DNA of 64,000 bases from Thermotoga petrophila RKU-1 (GTDB lineage Bacteria > Thermotogota > Thermotogae > Thermotogales > Thermotogaceae), in the NCBI RefSeq assembly GCF_000016785.1, contig NC_009486.1, forward strand, positions 1,178,001 through 1,242,000. The letters are read 5' to 3'. The notes under the pieces are model-generated. The model was not told the origin of the DNA, ran no database searches, and was given only the letters and a program-made list of their open reading frames with translations. Below are positions 1-9,708 of the stretch, in pieces; position 1 is the first letter of the stretch; every line of letters starts with the position of its first letter. A program made the translations under genes and the position numbers.

Positions 1-335
1 ATAATGAGAAGTGCTTCTTCCGAGTCGTACTTTTCCATGAGTTCGTAAAGAACGTTCTTCATTCTTTTTTCACCGAGATCTCCGAGTATATCGATTATGT
101 AGAGATTCGTGATGTCGTTCTTCTCGAAACCTCTTTCCCTTCTCTTTTGAATTTCGTTGAAGAGAAACTCCCTTGCCCGATCACCGAGTCTGTAGAAGAC
201 TTCAGAGACGATTTCTTTCACTTCCGGGTCTTCGTCCTCCAGAAGCTCAAGCAGTTTCGGAAACGCTTCCTCTCCCTTTTCACTCACGATTCTCTCTATC
301 AGTTCTTCTTTCTTTCTCCTTTTTTCGTCACTCAT
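1..335 (-). CDS. HEAT-repeat-like protein (N-terminal part, runs off window)
   Basis: Reading the minus strand from an ATG at 335 gives an open frame to the window edge. It starts MSDEKRRKKELIERIVSE and continues with paired amphipathic helices (for example LLELLEDEDPEVKEIVSEVF and IIDILGDLGEKRMKNVLYEL). This spacing is typical of HEAT-like repeats used for protein-protein contacts. The ATG overlaps the rad50 stop by 8 bases, so the gene is translationally coupled to rad50 and is the next cistron of the mre11-rad50 operon. Function is unknown; a scaffold or accessory role in DNA repair is only inferred from position. The C-terminus lies outside the window. Confidence 0.7.
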   Translation of the reverse strand, partial: MSDEKRRKKEELIERIVSEKGEEAFPKLLELLEDEDPEVKEIVSEVFYRLGDRAREFLFNEIQKRRERGFEKNDITNLYIIDILGDLGEKRMKNVLYELMEKYDSEEALLI

Positions 336-2886
336 TCACCACAACTCCTCCCATTATTCTCAGCTTCCTGTCGAAAGCCTCCGAGAACTCCCTGTCGTGC
401 GTGATGAAAACGATCACCTTGTTCAATCTTTCGAGTTCCTTCAAAACGGAAGCGATCTTCTCTTTGTTCTCCGTGTCGAGACTGGAAAACCCTTCATCGA
501 TGAAGAACGCGTCCAGCCTGCCGGAGGCTACCTCTGCAAGGGACATGGCAAGAGATATGGAAATGAGAGCTCTTTCTCCACCGGAAAGTCCCCTCGCTGG
601 TCTTTCGATGCCCCAATCTTTTATGATGAAACCACCTTTTTCGTCGTCAAAATCTATGTCGAACCTTCCGTTCGTCAGAATGTCGAGATATGCCTTCGTT
701 CTTTTCAGGACCGCTTCGAGAACTCTCCCTGTGAAGTATCTTGAGAAGTTACTTTTATCGAACAGATATTTCCTCAGAAGATCCAGATTGTTGTATTCAT
801 CGCTCAGCTCTTTCAGCTTCTTCTCCAGACTCTTCAACTCTCGCTCTCTTCTGAGTGTTTCTTCGATGAGATGATTGAGCCGTCCTTCTTTTCTCTCAAG
901 ATCCGATATTTCCTGTGAGAGAGCTTCCAGTTGATTTCGAACCCTTTCGTAATCTTCACTCACATCTCGAACATTCTCTGATTCGAGCTCCTTTAGGCTT
1001 CCCTCAAGAAGCCTGATCTCCGTCTCTACAATTCCCAATTCTTTTTCCGCGTCCTTTACTTCCTCTTTGACGAGGATCCTGAACTCTTCAAAGCCGATTC
1101 CTATCTCCCCTAAACGATCGAAGAAATCTCTTTTCAACTGGTCCATCTCTTCGCGCTGTTCTTTCAGAGTTTCCCTTTTGGCTTCGATCTCTCCTTTTAT
1201 TTCTTTCAGCTGGTTTTCGATCTGCGAAATCTGAACGTCGGCCGCTGTGATCTTCTGGGAAATAGAATGCCTCTCTTCTTCTATTTTTCTAAGCTTTTTT
1301 CTTTTTTCATCCAGTTTTTCCTCCAGATCTTCCGAATAACCCAATCTGTGCAGTTCTTCTTCAATTTTTTCAATCTGATTTCGAATGCTCTTCAGATTTT
1401 TCTTCCCCTCTTCGGTTTTCATCAGAAGATCTTCTATGAGGCTGGAAAGGCTTTTCTTTCTCTCTTTCAGAACGTTCAAGGTGTTTTCCAGTTCGCTTCT
1501 TTTTTGATCGAGCTTCTCAAGTTCATCGACATTGAATTCGACGGCTTCCACTTTTCCATGGAACACTCCACCGCATACAGGGCAGGTGTCACCTTCGTTC
1601 AGACTGGAAGCTATCTGATAGGCCAGCCATTTCATGTGGTCTTTCTTCAAAACTGAGAGTTCTTCGAGCAGTTTTTCCAGCTCATCCTTCGTTTCATTCT
1701 CTGTCTTTTCAATCGAAAACAGCTCTTTTTTCCTCTTTTCTTTTTCTCCGACGAGTCTTCTGATCTCTTCCTCGAGCCTTATGAGATTTTCTTTCAATCT
1801 TATTCTTTGCTCAAGAAGCGGCCGAGAGGCCTTCAAGACCTTTTCAAGAAGATCCAGTTCTTCGTTGATCTTTTCTGCCATCTCCTCCAGCTTGGAAAGT
1901 CTTTCCCTGTGAACAGGGATTTCTTTTGAGATCGCTTCCTTTTTCTTTTCGAGTTCTTTGTATCTCTCTTCCCTGCTGTTCAAATCCTGTGAGAGCCTCT
2001 CAAATTCCCTCTGTCTGAGGTAGAGTTCTCGAAAGAGCGGTTCCAGTTCCTTCGCTTTTTTCACCTTCTGCTCGTGGACCACTTCTTTTTGCAATTCGTT
2101 CTTTCTCAGAGAGAGCGCCTTGAGCCTCTCTTTCTTTTTCACGAGTTCCCGATATTTTTCAAGGAGCCTCTTGAGCTGCTCTTCTTCCTTCTGGAGTTCT
2201 TCTCTTTTTTTGAGAAGTTCTTTCTTTTTCTCCGAGACGGTTTTCAGCTCGCTCTTCAGAACTTCCAGATCGTTCTCTTCCAGATACTTCCAGCTGGCGG
2301 CGTAGAGAGCTTGCAGGGAGGATATCTCGTTCTCCAACTTTTTCATCTTCTCTTTGAGGAGTTTTTCCAGCTTTTCGAGTGTTTCTTTGCTTTGGAAAAC
2401 ATCGGAGATGATCTCGGTGATCTCCGATGGAGGAGAAGTCAAAAGCTTGTCTATTTCTCCCTGTGGGAGGAAAACCGTTCTTATGAAGGTTCTGTGTTCT
2501 ATTCCCAGAATTTTTTCCACTTCCTGCTTAACGCTGGCAGGTTTTGCTGCTATGGCCGCTTTCTTTCCGTTTTCCAGTATCTCGGAGAGCTTCGCGTTGT
2601 GTTTTCTCTGCAGGGCATTTATCTCTCTTATGATTTCGTATCTTTTCCCTCCACGTTCGAATTGAAACACGAGACGGGCAGTTCCATCGGTGGCGTTCTT
2701 GTTCACGTAATCGTACGAGTTGGGATACCTTATCCCGTTCCCGAAAAGTGCAAAAGAAATGGCTTCGAAGAGGGACGACTTTCCGGCACCGTTCGGACCC
2801 TCTACAACCGTTATTCCGCTCTGGAACTCTATATCGACATTTTTCAGTCCAAGAAAGTTTCTAACGGTGAGTCTTTCAGGCCTCAC
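328..2886 (-). CDS. rad50: DNA double-strand break repair ATPase Rad50 (SbcC)
   Basis: ATPase partner of Mre11 in end processing of double-strand breaks. The 852 residues show a Walker A (GPNGAGKSS, about 31-39), a Q-loop (FLPQGEID), two very long charged coiled coils around a zinc hook CPVC (Cys435 and Cys438), then the ABC signature LSGGERALISISLA and Walker B with D-loop FFIDEGFSSLD near the C-terminus. All key ATPase elements are present. The start is a GTG at 2886 inside the last codons of mre11 (11-base overlap), so the pair is translationally coupled. Archaeal-type hook and length; the bacterial name sbcC would also apply. Confidence 0.95.
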   Translation of the reverse strand: MRPERLTVRNFLGLKNVDIEFQSGITVVEGPNGAGKSSLFEAISFALFGNGIRYPNSYDYVNKNATDGTARLVFQFERGGKRYEIIREINALQRKHNAKLSEILENGKKAAIAAKPASVKQEVEKILGIEHRTFIRTVFLPQGEIDKLLTSPPSEITEIISDVFQSKETLEKLEKLLKEKMKKLENEISSLQALYAASWKYLEENDLEVLKSELKTVSEKKKELLKKREELQKEEEQLKRLLEKYRELVKKKERLKALSLRKNELQKEVVHEQKVKKAKELEPLFRELYLRQREFERLSQDLNSREERYKELEKKKEAISKEIPVHRERLSKLEEMAEKINEELDLLEKVLKASRPLLEQRIRLKENLIRLEEEIRRLVGEKEKRKKELFSIEKTENETKDELEKLLEELSVLKKDHMKWLAYQIASSLNEGDTCPVCGGVFHGKVEAVEFNVDELEKLDQKRSELENTLNVLKERKKSLSSLIEDLLMKTEEGKKNLKSIRNQIEKIEEELHRLGYSEDLEEKLDEKRKKLRKIEEERHSISQKITAADVQISQIENQLKEIKGEIEAKRETLKEQREEMDQLKRDFFDRLGEIGIGFEEFRILVKEEVKDAEKELGIVETEIRLLEGSLKELESENVRDVSEDYERVRNQLEALSQEISDLERKEGRLNHLIEETLRRERELKSLEKKLKELSDEYNNLDLLRKYLFDKSNFSRYFTGRVLEAVLKRTKAYLDILTNGRFDIDFDDEKGGFIIKDWGIERPARGLSGGERALISISLAMSLAEVASGRLDAFFIDEGFSSLDTENKEKIASVLKELERLNKVIVFITHDREFSEAFDRKLRIMGGVVVNE

Positions 2887-4033
2887 TCTTTTTCACCTCA
2901 TCGAGAAGCTCATCCAGGATTTTCAACAGCTTTTCGTGGTTTTCTTCTCTCTTCTTCAAATACTCCTTGAAGAGTTCGAAGTAATCAATTTTGTCCAGCT
3001 CTTCTTTGAACTCTTCCATGCTTTCTCGAAGCACCTCTTCTATCTCTCTTTTTGACTTTCTTTCTATCTTCACCAGATTATCTATCTCTCCCATCAGGTC
3101 GGGAAGAATACCGGAGTCTTCTTCATAAACCACCCTCACGTAACCAGGAAAATTCCTGCAGAAATCCCTTATGCTTCTCAGAGCAGAGGTGTCTATCTTT
3201 TTGTAGTAGAGAGTTTTCAACGGAAGAGGGGCGACGTCTATTCTTTCATACCTGGGCGGTTCTCCTCTTTTCAGCTCAACAAAGACCGCTCCTTTTTCGT
3301 CCGCTTCTTCTCCGAAATCTATCTTTATGAGAGAGCCAGGGTATATGGTGAGAGGTTGCTTCTGAATCTCTCGGAAACTATGAATGTGCCCGAGCGCAGC
3401 GTAATCAACCACCGACGGAATCAACGCTCTGTTTATAATGATCTCTCTTCCTTGCTCGATTCCAGCATAACCCGAGAGCCCTTCAACAGTGAAGTGACCC
3501 ATGAAGATAGCGAAATCTTCCTTCTTCAGCGCTTCTTCGTAAAGTTTGTTGAGTCTGGATTCGAGGAAGAACCGGAAGTCTCCCTCGTTTTTTCTCAAAG
3601 CTTCCGACTCGTCAGGATACGGGAAGGGGAGAATTCTCACCTTCTGGCCCCGTTTGGCTTCTACATCCACAGGTTCGAAGGACATGACAAAGGTTATGTC
3701 ACTCGAGATCGATGTTATGAAATTTCCAAAGAGTTTCAAGCCCTTCCAGTCGTGGTTTCCAGGAAGTACTACCACAGGCGCTGTTCTCATCATCCTCTTC
3801 AGATAATCCAGAAGATCGTGCAGAGCGACAACCGAAGGATTGTTCCTCGAATGAAGAAGATCACCCGTTAGAAGAATCAGATCGACCCCTCTCTTTTCGG
3901 CTTCTTCGACTACTTTATCGAGCGCTTTCTTCAGCTCTTCACGTCGATCTACTGGTCGCGAGCTGGTCCACGAGGTGACACCGAGGTGCCAGTCGGACGT
4001 GTGGAGTATTCTGAGCTCCTTCAAATCAATCAC
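2876..4033 (-). CDS. mre11: DNA repair exonuclease Mre11 (SbcD)
   Basis: Manganese-dependent nuclease subunit of the Mre11-Rad50 complex. The five phosphodiesterase motifs are visible in order: SDWHLG near residue 14, GDLLHSRN, GNHDWKG, GHFTVEG and LGHIHS. A helical C-terminal tail (after about residue 340) matches the Rad50-binding part of the family. Two starts are possible: GTG at 4033, which overlaps the stop of the upstream small gene, or TTG at 4024 just before KELRILHTSD. The latter gives the N-terminus I remember for the T. maritima protein. The stop overlaps rad50. Confidence 0.95.
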   Translation of the reverse strand: MIDLKELRILHTSDWHLGVTSWTSSRPVDRREELKKALDKVVEEAEKRGVDLILLTGDLLHSRNNPSVVALHDLLDYLKRMMRTAPVVVLPGNHDWKGLKLFGNFITSISSDITFVMSFEPVDVEAKRGQKVRILPFPYPDESEALRKNEGDFRFFLESRLNKLYEEALKKEDFAIFMGHFTVEGLSGYAGIEQGREIIINRALIPSVVDYAALGHIHSFREIQKQPLTIYPGSLIKIDFGEEADEKGAVFVELKRGEPPRYERIDVAPLPLKTLYYKKIDTSALRSIRDFCRNFPGYVRVVYEEDSGILPDLMGEIDNLVKIERKSKREIEEVLRESMEEFKEELDKIDYFELFKEYLKKREENHEKLLKILDELLDEVKKSEA

Positions 4034-4412
4034 CCGCCAGCTTTTTCCTGCATTCTTCCAGATAAAAACTGGCTATTTTCTTTATCTCCTCGTTGTCAGA
4101 GAGATTAAAAGCTTTCTCAAAGAAAACAAGGGCTTCTCCATAGTTGGCAGTCTCGAACAGATCCTTTCCTTCAGCGATGAGAGACCTGGCCTTCTTTTCT
4201 TTCAAAAGTTCCATTCCTTCTATTTTCAATCCCTCTTTCTTCACGTAGTTTTCAAAACTCTCGTAATCGGAGAAAATGTAAAGCTCGTATGCTTTCAACG
4301 TTTTTTCCATACGGGTGAGCTTCACGGCAAGATTTCTGTAGGAAAAATACGTGAGCATAAAAAGAACCGCGAAGACTGTCAGAATGATCACGTAGAATAT
4401 GTCTCTCTTCAC
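4026..4412 (-). CDS. Small membrane-anchored TPR-like protein
   Basis: A 128-residue protein with one N-terminal membrane segment (about residues 5-24, [19 protein letters not shown]) followed by a soluble helical region. The stretch [21 protein letters not shown] style (here [20 protein letters not shown]) looks like one TPR helix pair. The GTG start overlaps the lon stop as GTGA, and its stop overlaps mre11, so it is a true operon member. I do not recognise a named family. Topology suggests a cytoplasmic or periplasmic adaptor held at the inner membrane; its link to Lon or Mre11 is unknown. Confidence 0.75.
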   Translation of the reverse strand: MKRDIFYVIILTVFAVLFMLTYFSYRNLAVKLTRMEKTLKAYELYIFSDYESFENYVKKEGLKIEGMELLKEKKARSLIAEGKDLFETANYGEALVFFEKAFNLSDNEEIKKIASFYLEECRKKLAGD

Positions 4413-6772
4413 CTCACAATGGCCTCCTTGAGAACTTCCTGTATTTCACTACAGTAAACGATCTCCATCCCGTTCAGATATTCCTTCGGTATCTTTTCCA
4501 CGTCTGGTCTGTTTCTCGAAGGAAGGATTACTTTTTTTATGCCGGCTCTCTTTGCCGCGAGCAATTTCTCTCTTATCCCTCCCACCGGGAGTATTTTACC
4601 CCTCAACGTGATCTCACCCGTCATGGCTACATCCCTTCTGACTTTTTTACCGGTGACGGCAGAGTACAGGGCCACCGTGATCGTTATGCCGGCGGAGGGG
4701 CCATCCTTTGGAACGGCTCCTTCTGGAACGTGGATGTGGATGTCGTTCTTCTCGAAGACCTCTCTGCATTCTTCTCCACACATCTTCCTGACCACACTGA
4801 GGGCTATTCTGGCAGATTCTTTCATCACGTCACCCATGTTTCCTGTTAAAATGAGATTGCCTTTTCCGGGGACCAGCAGACTCTCCACGATGAGAACACT
4901 TCCACCAACTGGAGTCCAGGCAAGGCCTGTAACTGCTCCCACTGTGTCTTCTTCCAAAATCTCCTCCTCCTTGAAAACAGGAGGTCCGAGAAGCTCTTCG
5001 ATATCCTTAGTGGTTATTTTGAAAGACTTCTTCTCGCCCTTCACAAGACTTTTTCTTATCACCTTTTCTATGACTCTCTCGAGATTTCTCACACCCGCTT
5101 CTTTTGTGTACTCCCTGATGATCTTTTTGATCGCTCCAGGAGTAAACATCACCTTTGACAGGCCATAAGCCTGTGCAATCTTCGGTATTATGTAGTCCCT
5201 GGCTATGTGGTACTTCTCTGGATCCGAGTACCCTGGTATCTCTATGATCTCCATTCTGTCCCTCAGCGCGGGAGGAATGGTGTGAAGCACGTTCGCGGTT
5301 GTAATGAACAGCACCTGAGAGAGATCGAAGGGTACTTCGAGATAGTGATCGACGAAGTCCTTGTTCTGTTCGGGATCGAGAACTTCGAGCAGAGCAGACG
5401 CCGGATCACCCTGAAAACTGATTCCCATCTTGTCCACTTCGTCGAGCAGAATAACGGGATTCTTCGTTCCCAGCCTTCTTATGATCTGTATGATTCTTCC
5501 CGGAAGCGCCCCCACATAAGTACGCCTGTGTCCCTTTATTTCTGCCTCGTCTCTGAGGCCTCCAAGGGACATTCTTCCGAACTTTCTTCCCATCGCTTCT
5601 GCGATGGTTCTGCCCAGCGACGTTTTCCCCACTCCCGGAGGTCCCACAAGGCAGAGAATGGGAGCTTTGAGATTCTTTGAAAACTTCCTGGCCACGAGAT
5701 ACTCCAGTATTCTCTCCTTGACCTCTTCGAGCCCGTAATGGTTCTTATCCAGGATCTTCCCCGCTTCCTTTATGTCGAGTCTATCCTCGCTGGCAGCGCT
5801 CCATGGAAGGTTCAGAAGCCAGTCAAGATAGGTCCTGACAACCGTCGCCTCGGCACTGTAGGGCGACATCTTCTCGAGCCTTTGAATCTCTTTGTAAGCC
5901 TTTTCCTTCACGTAGTCTGGGTAATCACCTTTTTCTACCTTCTCGTAGAGCTCCTTGATCTCTAACTCCTCTTCCGCTCCGAGTTCTTCTTTTATAGCCC
6001 TGAGCTTTTCGCGGAGCACGTATTCTCTCTGGGTCTTCTCTATTCTGTCCTTCACCTTTTTCTCAATTTCTTCTTCTATCTCGAGAATCTCGATTTCTTT
6101 CACCAGTATTGAGAGTATCTTCTCGAGACGTTCAAGAGGATGAATCGTCTCGAGGAGTTCCTGCTTCGTCTCCAGAGGAACGGGAAGAATCGAAGCAACG
6201 AAGTCTGCGAGCTTGTCCGGATCCTGCATTTCTTTAAGGGTAACGAGCGTCTCCTGAGGAAACCTGTGGGTCAGGTTGAAATATCTGACTGCCTTGTCTT
6301 TGACGCTTCTCATAAGTGCTTCGAGTTTCTTCGTTTTTCTGTATTTCACCTTCAGTATTTTTATCTTCGTGAGGAAGAAAGGATCAGTCGAGACGAATTC
6401 CTCGATTTGAGCTCTCTCCAGCCCTTCCACGAGCACCTTGAACGTGTCATCTGGAAGCTTCATTATCTGAAGCACCTTCACAACCGTTCCCACTTTGTAG
6501 AGGTCTTCCGGTTCTGGTGTCTCAACGGATGGATCTTTCTGATTGACCACCAGAAGAAGTCTGTTGTACTTTTCCATGGCTTCTTCGAGTGCTATAAGAG
6601 AGCCGGTCCTTCCCACGTAGAAAGGAACAACGGTGTTTGGAAAAACTCCCATCCCGTTTCTCAAAGGAATACACGGCAAGCTGTCAGGTATCTCCAGTTC
6701 TTTTTCCTGCTGACTGGCGTATTTCTCAAGTATTTTGAAGCTCTTTTCGGTATCTTTCGATTTTTTCGGCAA
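4409..6772 (-). CDS. lon: ATP-dependent protease Lon (LonA type)
   Basis: Cytosolic quality-control protease. The 787 residues show the N-terminal substrate domain beginning at [20 protein letters not shown], an AAA+ module with Walker [10 protein letters not shown] (Lys383) and Walker [12 protein letters not shown], and a C-terminal protease domain with [10 protein letters not shown] (catalytic Ser693) and [14 protein letters not shown] (catalytic Lys near 736). The dyad is intact. The start is a TTG at 6772, supported by AGGAGGTG nine bases upstream; this places it 47 bases inside tsaE. The stop overlaps the following small gene by 4 bases. Confidence 0.96.
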   Translation of the reverse strand: MPKKSKDTEKSFKILEKYASQQEKELEIPDSLPCIPLRNGMGVFPNTVVPFYVGRTGSLIALEEAMEKYNRLLLVVNQKDPSVETPEPEDLYKVGTVVKVLQIMKLPDDTFKVLVEGLERAQIEEFVSTDPFFLTKIKILKVKYRKTKKLEALMRSVKDKAVRYFNLTHRFPQETLVTLKEMQDPDKLADFVASILPVPLETKQELLETIHPLERLEKILSILVKEIEILEIEEEIEKKVKDRIEKTQREYVLREKLRAIKEELGAEEELEIKELYEKVEKGDYPDYVKEKAYKEIQRLEKMSPYSAEATVVRTYLDWLLNLPWSAASEDRLDIKEAGKILDKNHYGLEEVKERILEYLVARKFSKNLKAPILCLVGPPGVGKTSLGRTIAEAMGRKFGRMSLGGLRDEAEIKGHRRTYVGALPGRIIQIIRRLGTKNPVILLDEVDKMGISFQGDPASALLEVLDPEQNKDFVDHYLEVPFDLSQVLFITTANVLHTIPPALRDRMEIIEIPGYSDPEKYHIARDYIIPKIAQAYGLSKVMFTPGAIKKIIREYTKEAGVRNLERVIEKVIRKSLVKGEKKSFKITTKDIEELLGPPVFKEEEILEEDTVGAVTGLAWTPVGGSVLIVESLLVPGKGNLILTGNMGDVMKESARIALSVVRKMCGEECREVFEKNDIHIHVPEGAVPKDGPSAGITITVALYSAVTGKKVRRDVAMTGEITLRGKILPVGGIREKLLAAKRAGIKKVILPSRNRPDVEKIPKEYLNGMEIVYCSEIQEVLKEAIVR

Positions 6773-7211
6773 GGAAGTTCACCTCCTCGGGTATAAGGAT
6801 CTCCACGTTTCTGTGACTCTCGTCCGCTATCTCTATCTTCACCTTTATCGAGTCCTCAGGCCAGAATCCATCGAACAGATCTCCCCATTCTACCACCATG
6901 ATTCCGTCTTCGTCCTCCAGTATGTCTTCAACATCGAGACTGAGAAAGTCTGAGTCCTGAAGTCTGTAAAGATCAAGGTGGTATATTGTTTTCAAACCTG
7001 GATAAACGTTCATGAGGGTGAAAGTTGGACTCTTCACCATTTTTTCATCGAGACCTATCGCTCTGATCATACCCTTCACAAACGTTGTTTTTCCAGCTCC
7101 GAGATTTCCGGAGAGTATCACCACCTCTCCGCCCTTGAGATTCTCAGTGAGAATTTTTGCGAGTCTTTTCAACTGCTCTTCGGTTAAATTTTCAAACCGC
7201 AAATGTCTCAT
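6726..7211 (-). CDS. tsaE: tRNA threonylcarbamoyladenosine biosynthesis ATPase TsaE
   Basis: P-loop ATPase of the TsaB-TsaD-TsaE machine that makes t6A at position 37 of ANN-decoding tRNAs. Walker A is GNLGAGKTT, followed by [10 protein letters not shown] and the family motif YHLDLYRL, then VVEWGDLF. The chosen ATG at 7211 (MRHLRFENL, 161 residues) has GGGGGA upstream; a longer frame to 7268 would overlap the divergent promoter region and lacks homology. First gene of the minus-strand operon leading to lon and rad50. Confidence 0.93.
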   Translation of the reverse strand: MRHLRFENLTEEQLKRLAKILTENLKGGEVVILSGNLGAGKTTFVKGMIRAIGLDEKMVKSPTFTLMNVYPGLKTIYHLDLYRLQDSDFLSLDVEDILEDEDGIMVVEWGDLFDGFWPEDSIKVKIEIADESHRNVEILIPEEVNFLAEKIERYRKELQNT

Positions 7212-7273
7212 TTTCTGTTCCCCCACAGTGTTGTACAATACATATTGAATCCCTCCGGAAGGAGACACAGCGA
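7212..7273. promoter_or_regulatory. Divergent promoter region tsaE / DUF72 gene
   Basis: These 62 bases separate two divergent start codons and must hold both promoters or be crossed by them. On the plus strand TACAAT (7234-7239) is the best -10-like hexamer, but no good -35 lies 16-18 bases upstream. I could not assign the minus-strand promoter. The SD of the plus gene (GGAAGGAG) ends the region. Confidence 0.3.
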
Positions 7274-8059
7274 ATGGTTTACGTGGGAACGAGCGGTTTT
7301 TCCTTTGAAGATTGGAAAGGAGTGGTGTACCCCGAACATCTGAAACCTTCCCAGTTTCTGAAGTACTACTGGGCGGTGCTCGGATTCAGAATAGTGGAAC
7401 TCAATTTCACTTATTACACCCAACCATCGTGGCGCTCCTTTGTTCAGATGTTGAGAAAGACCCCTCCCGATTTCTATTTTACCGTAAAGACACCAGCAAG
7501 CGTCACGCACGTTCTCTGGAAAGAGGGAAAAGATCCAAAAGAGGACATGGAAAATTTCACACGTCAAATAGAGCCTCTAATAGAAGAACAAAGACTAAAG
7601 ATGACTTTAGCACAGTTTCCATTCTCTTTCAAACTCTCCAGAAAAAACGTGGAATATCTTGAAAAATTGAGAGAAAGCTACCCGTACGAAATCGCTGTGG
7701 AGTTCAGACACTACTCCTGGGACAGAGAAGAAACATATGAATTCTTGAGAAATCATGGTATAACCTTTGTGGTGGTGGACGAACCAAAGCTTCCCGGATT
7801 GTTCCCCTATCGTCCCATCACGACAACTGATTACGCCTACTTCAGATTTCATGGAAGGAACGAAAGATGGTTCGAAGCCGAAGGGGAAGAAAGGTACGAT
7901 TACCTCTACAGTGAGGAAGAACTGAAAACTCTCTTTGAAGATGTTGTAGAACTTTCACGAAGAGTGAAGGAAACTTATGTCTTCTTCAACAACTGTTACA
8001 AAGGTCAGGCGGCGATGAACGCTTTGCAGTTTAAAAAGATGATGGAGGAGAGAGTGTGA
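7274..8059 (+). CDS. DUF72 family TIM-barrel protein
   Basis: Starts MVYVGTSGFSFEDWKG, the signature opening of DUF72 (YecE-like) proteins, followed by the conserved LNFTYYTQPS and VEFRHYSW segments and the C-terminal YVFFNNCYKGQAAMNAL. Length 261 fits the family. Its chemical activity is not known; a relation to UV-endonuclease-like TIM barrels has been proposed from structure. The ATG at 7274 has GGAAGGAG about 9 bases upstream; the longer upstream frame would run into tsaE and is rejected. It overlaps the next gene by GTGA. Confidence 0.88.
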   Translation: MVYVGTSGFSFEDWKGVVYPEHLKPSQFLKYYWAVLGFRIVELNFTYYTQPSWRSFVQMLRKTPPDFYFTVKTPASVTHVLWKEGKDPKEDMENFTRQIEPLIEEQRLKMTLAQFPFSFKLSRKNVEYLEKLRESYPYEIAVEFRHYSWDREETYEFLRNHGITFVVVDEPKLPGLFPYRPITTTDYAYFRFHGRNERWFEAEGEERYDYLYSEEELKTLFEDVVELSRRVKETYVFFNNCYKGQAAMNALQFKKMMEERV

Positions 8060-8358
8060 ACGCTCTGGATGAGATTCTCAGTGTTCTCGAAGCAACCCAG
8101 GAAGATCTCTTTGATCTTGTCGGAAAACACATACACCAGCTCAGAAAGAAGTATTCAGACGATGAAATAAACGAAGCGCTCCAGATGATACTGTTTGCCA
8201 TGGAGATTTCTCAGAAACCCATAATTCACCGTGTTTTTGAAGATTATCCGAGAGAAAAAAGGATTTTCGTGGAGGAAGATCTGACCAGAGAGGAAATAGA
8301 ACTCTTCCTGAAAGGGGAAATGAACGAGCTCGATCTTGAAAAGAGAAACTGGTTTTAA
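8056..8358 (+). CDS. Small conserved protein, function unknown
   Basis: 100 residues, acidic and largely helical, beginning MNALDEILSVLEATQEDLFDLVGKHI. No enzyme motif, cysteine pair or membrane segment is visible. The GTG start overlaps the DUF72 stop by 4 bases (GTGA), so it is translationally coupled and probably works with that protein. glmU follows 11 bases later with its own SD. Confidence 0.75.
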   Translation: MNALDEILSVLEATQEDLFDLVGKHIHQLRKKYSDDEINEALQMILFAMEISQKPIIHRVFEDYPREKRIFVEEDLTREEIELFLKGEMNELDLEKRNWF

Positions 8359-8369
8359 GAGGTGAAAGT

Positions 8370-9707
8370 ATGAGAGCCCTCGTTCTCGCAGCGGGAAAGG
8401 GTACAAGGATGAAATCAAAGATACCAAAAGTGTTACACCCACTTTCTGGAAAGCCCATGATAGAGTGGGTGGTTGAAACAGCCGGGAAAGTAGCGCAGAA
8501 AGTTGGCGTTGTCCTCGGTTTTGAAGCGGAATTGGTCAGAAAAACTCTTCCGGAGTGGGTAGACGTCTTCGTTCAGGAAGAACAGCTGGGCACCGCACAC
8601 GCTGTGATGTGTGCAAAAGATTTCATCGAACCCGGAGATGACGTTTTGATTCTCTACGGAGACGTTCCTCTCATAAGCGAAAACACCTTGAAAAGAATGA
8701 TCGAAGAACACAGAAAAGGTGCGGATGTGACCATCTTGGTGGCTGACCTCGAAGACCCATCCGGGTACGGTAGAGTCATACAAGACGGGGACAAATACAG
8801 AATAATAGAGGACGCGGATCTGCCAGAAGAATTGAAGAGTGTAACAACGATCAACACCGGATTTTACGTGTTCTCCGGTGATTTTCTTTTAAGAGTACTA
8901 CCGGAGATAAAAAATGAAAACGCAAAGGGAGAGTACTATCTCACGGACGCGGTCAATTTCGCCGAAAAAGTGAGGGTTGTGAAAACTGATGATCTGCTTG
9001 AAATAACAGGAGTGAACACCAGAAAGACTCTTGTCTGGCTCGAGGAACAGCTCAGAATGAGAAAAATAGAAGAGCTTTTGGAAAACGGTGTTACCATCTT
9101 AGATCCAGCCACCACTTACATTCACTACTCCGTCGAAATCGGTATGGACACTGTCATTCATCCTATGACTTTCATAGAAGGCAGAACCCGCGTGGGAGAA
9201 AACTGTGAAATAGGCCCCATGACGAGAATAGTCGACTGTGAAATAGGAAACAACGTGAAAATCACAAGATCTGAATGCTTCAAAAGTGTGATAGAAGACG
9301 ATGTTTCCGTTGGTCCGTTTGCGAGGTTGAGAGAAGGAACGATTTTGAAGAAATCTTCAAAAATTGGAAACTTCGTTGAAATCAAAAAAAGTACAATTGG
9401 AGAGGGAACCAAAGCTCAACACCTCAGTTACATAGGGGACGCGTTCGTTGGAAAAAATGTGAACATAGGTGCAGGGACAATCACCTGTAATTACGATGGT
9501 AAGAAAAAGAATCCCACCTTCATTGAAGATGGAGCATTCATAGGAAGCAACTCATCTTTGGTGGCACCCGTTCGTATTGGAGAAGGAGCTCTGATAGGAG
9601 CGGGATCGGTGATAACAGAAGACGTTCCACCGTATTCCCTTGGTCTGGGTAGAGCAAGGCAGGTTGTGAAAGAAGGTTGGGTATTGAAAAAGCGAAAGGA
9701 GGAATGA
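8370..9707 (+). CDS. glmU: Bifunctional UDP-GlcNAc pyrophosphorylase / GlcN-1-P acetyltransferase
   Basis: Makes UDP-N-acetylglucosamine for peptidoglycan. The N-terminal Rossmann domain shows LAAGKGTRMKSKIPKVL (residues 5-21), the nucleotide loop EQLGTAHAV and YGDVPLI. After about residue 245 there are left-handed beta-helix hexapeptide repeats (VGPFARLREGTIL, IGNFVEIKKSTIG, IGAGTITCNYDG), with the acetyltransferase His in GEGTKAQHLSYIGD. Both halves are intact, length 445. SD AGAGGTGA precedes the ATG. It is followed after one base by prs, so UDP-GlcNAc and PRPP synthesis are co-expressed. Confidence 0.96.
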   Translation: MRALVLAAGKGTRMKSKIPKVLHPLSGKPMIEWVVETAGKVAQKVGVVLGFEAELVRKTLPEWVDVFVQEEQLGTAHAVMCAKDFIEPGDDVLILYGDVPLISENTLKRMIEEHRKGADVTILVADLEDPSGYGRVIQDGDKYRIIEDADLPEELKSVTTINTGFYVFSGDFLLRVLPEIKNENAKGEYYLTDAVNFAEKVRVVKTDDLLEITGVNTRKTLVWLEEQLRMRKIEELLENGVTILDPATTYIHYSVEIGMDTVIHPMTFIEGRTRVGENCEIGPMTRIVDCEIGNNVKITRSECFKSVIEDDVSVGPFARLREGTILKKSSKIGNFVEIKKSTIGEGTKAQHLSYIGDAFVGKNVNIGAGTITCNYDGKKKNPTFIEDGAFIGSNSSLVAPVRIGEGALIGAGSVITEDVPPYSLGLGRARQVVKEGWVLKKRKEE

Positions 9708-9708
9708 T

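Noticed and set aside
2074-2970. Long plus-strand open frames opposite rad50 and secA (for example 2074-2970 and 55755-57521)
   Set aside because: They are shadows of high-confidence minus-strand genes, have no SD and no recognisable family pattern.
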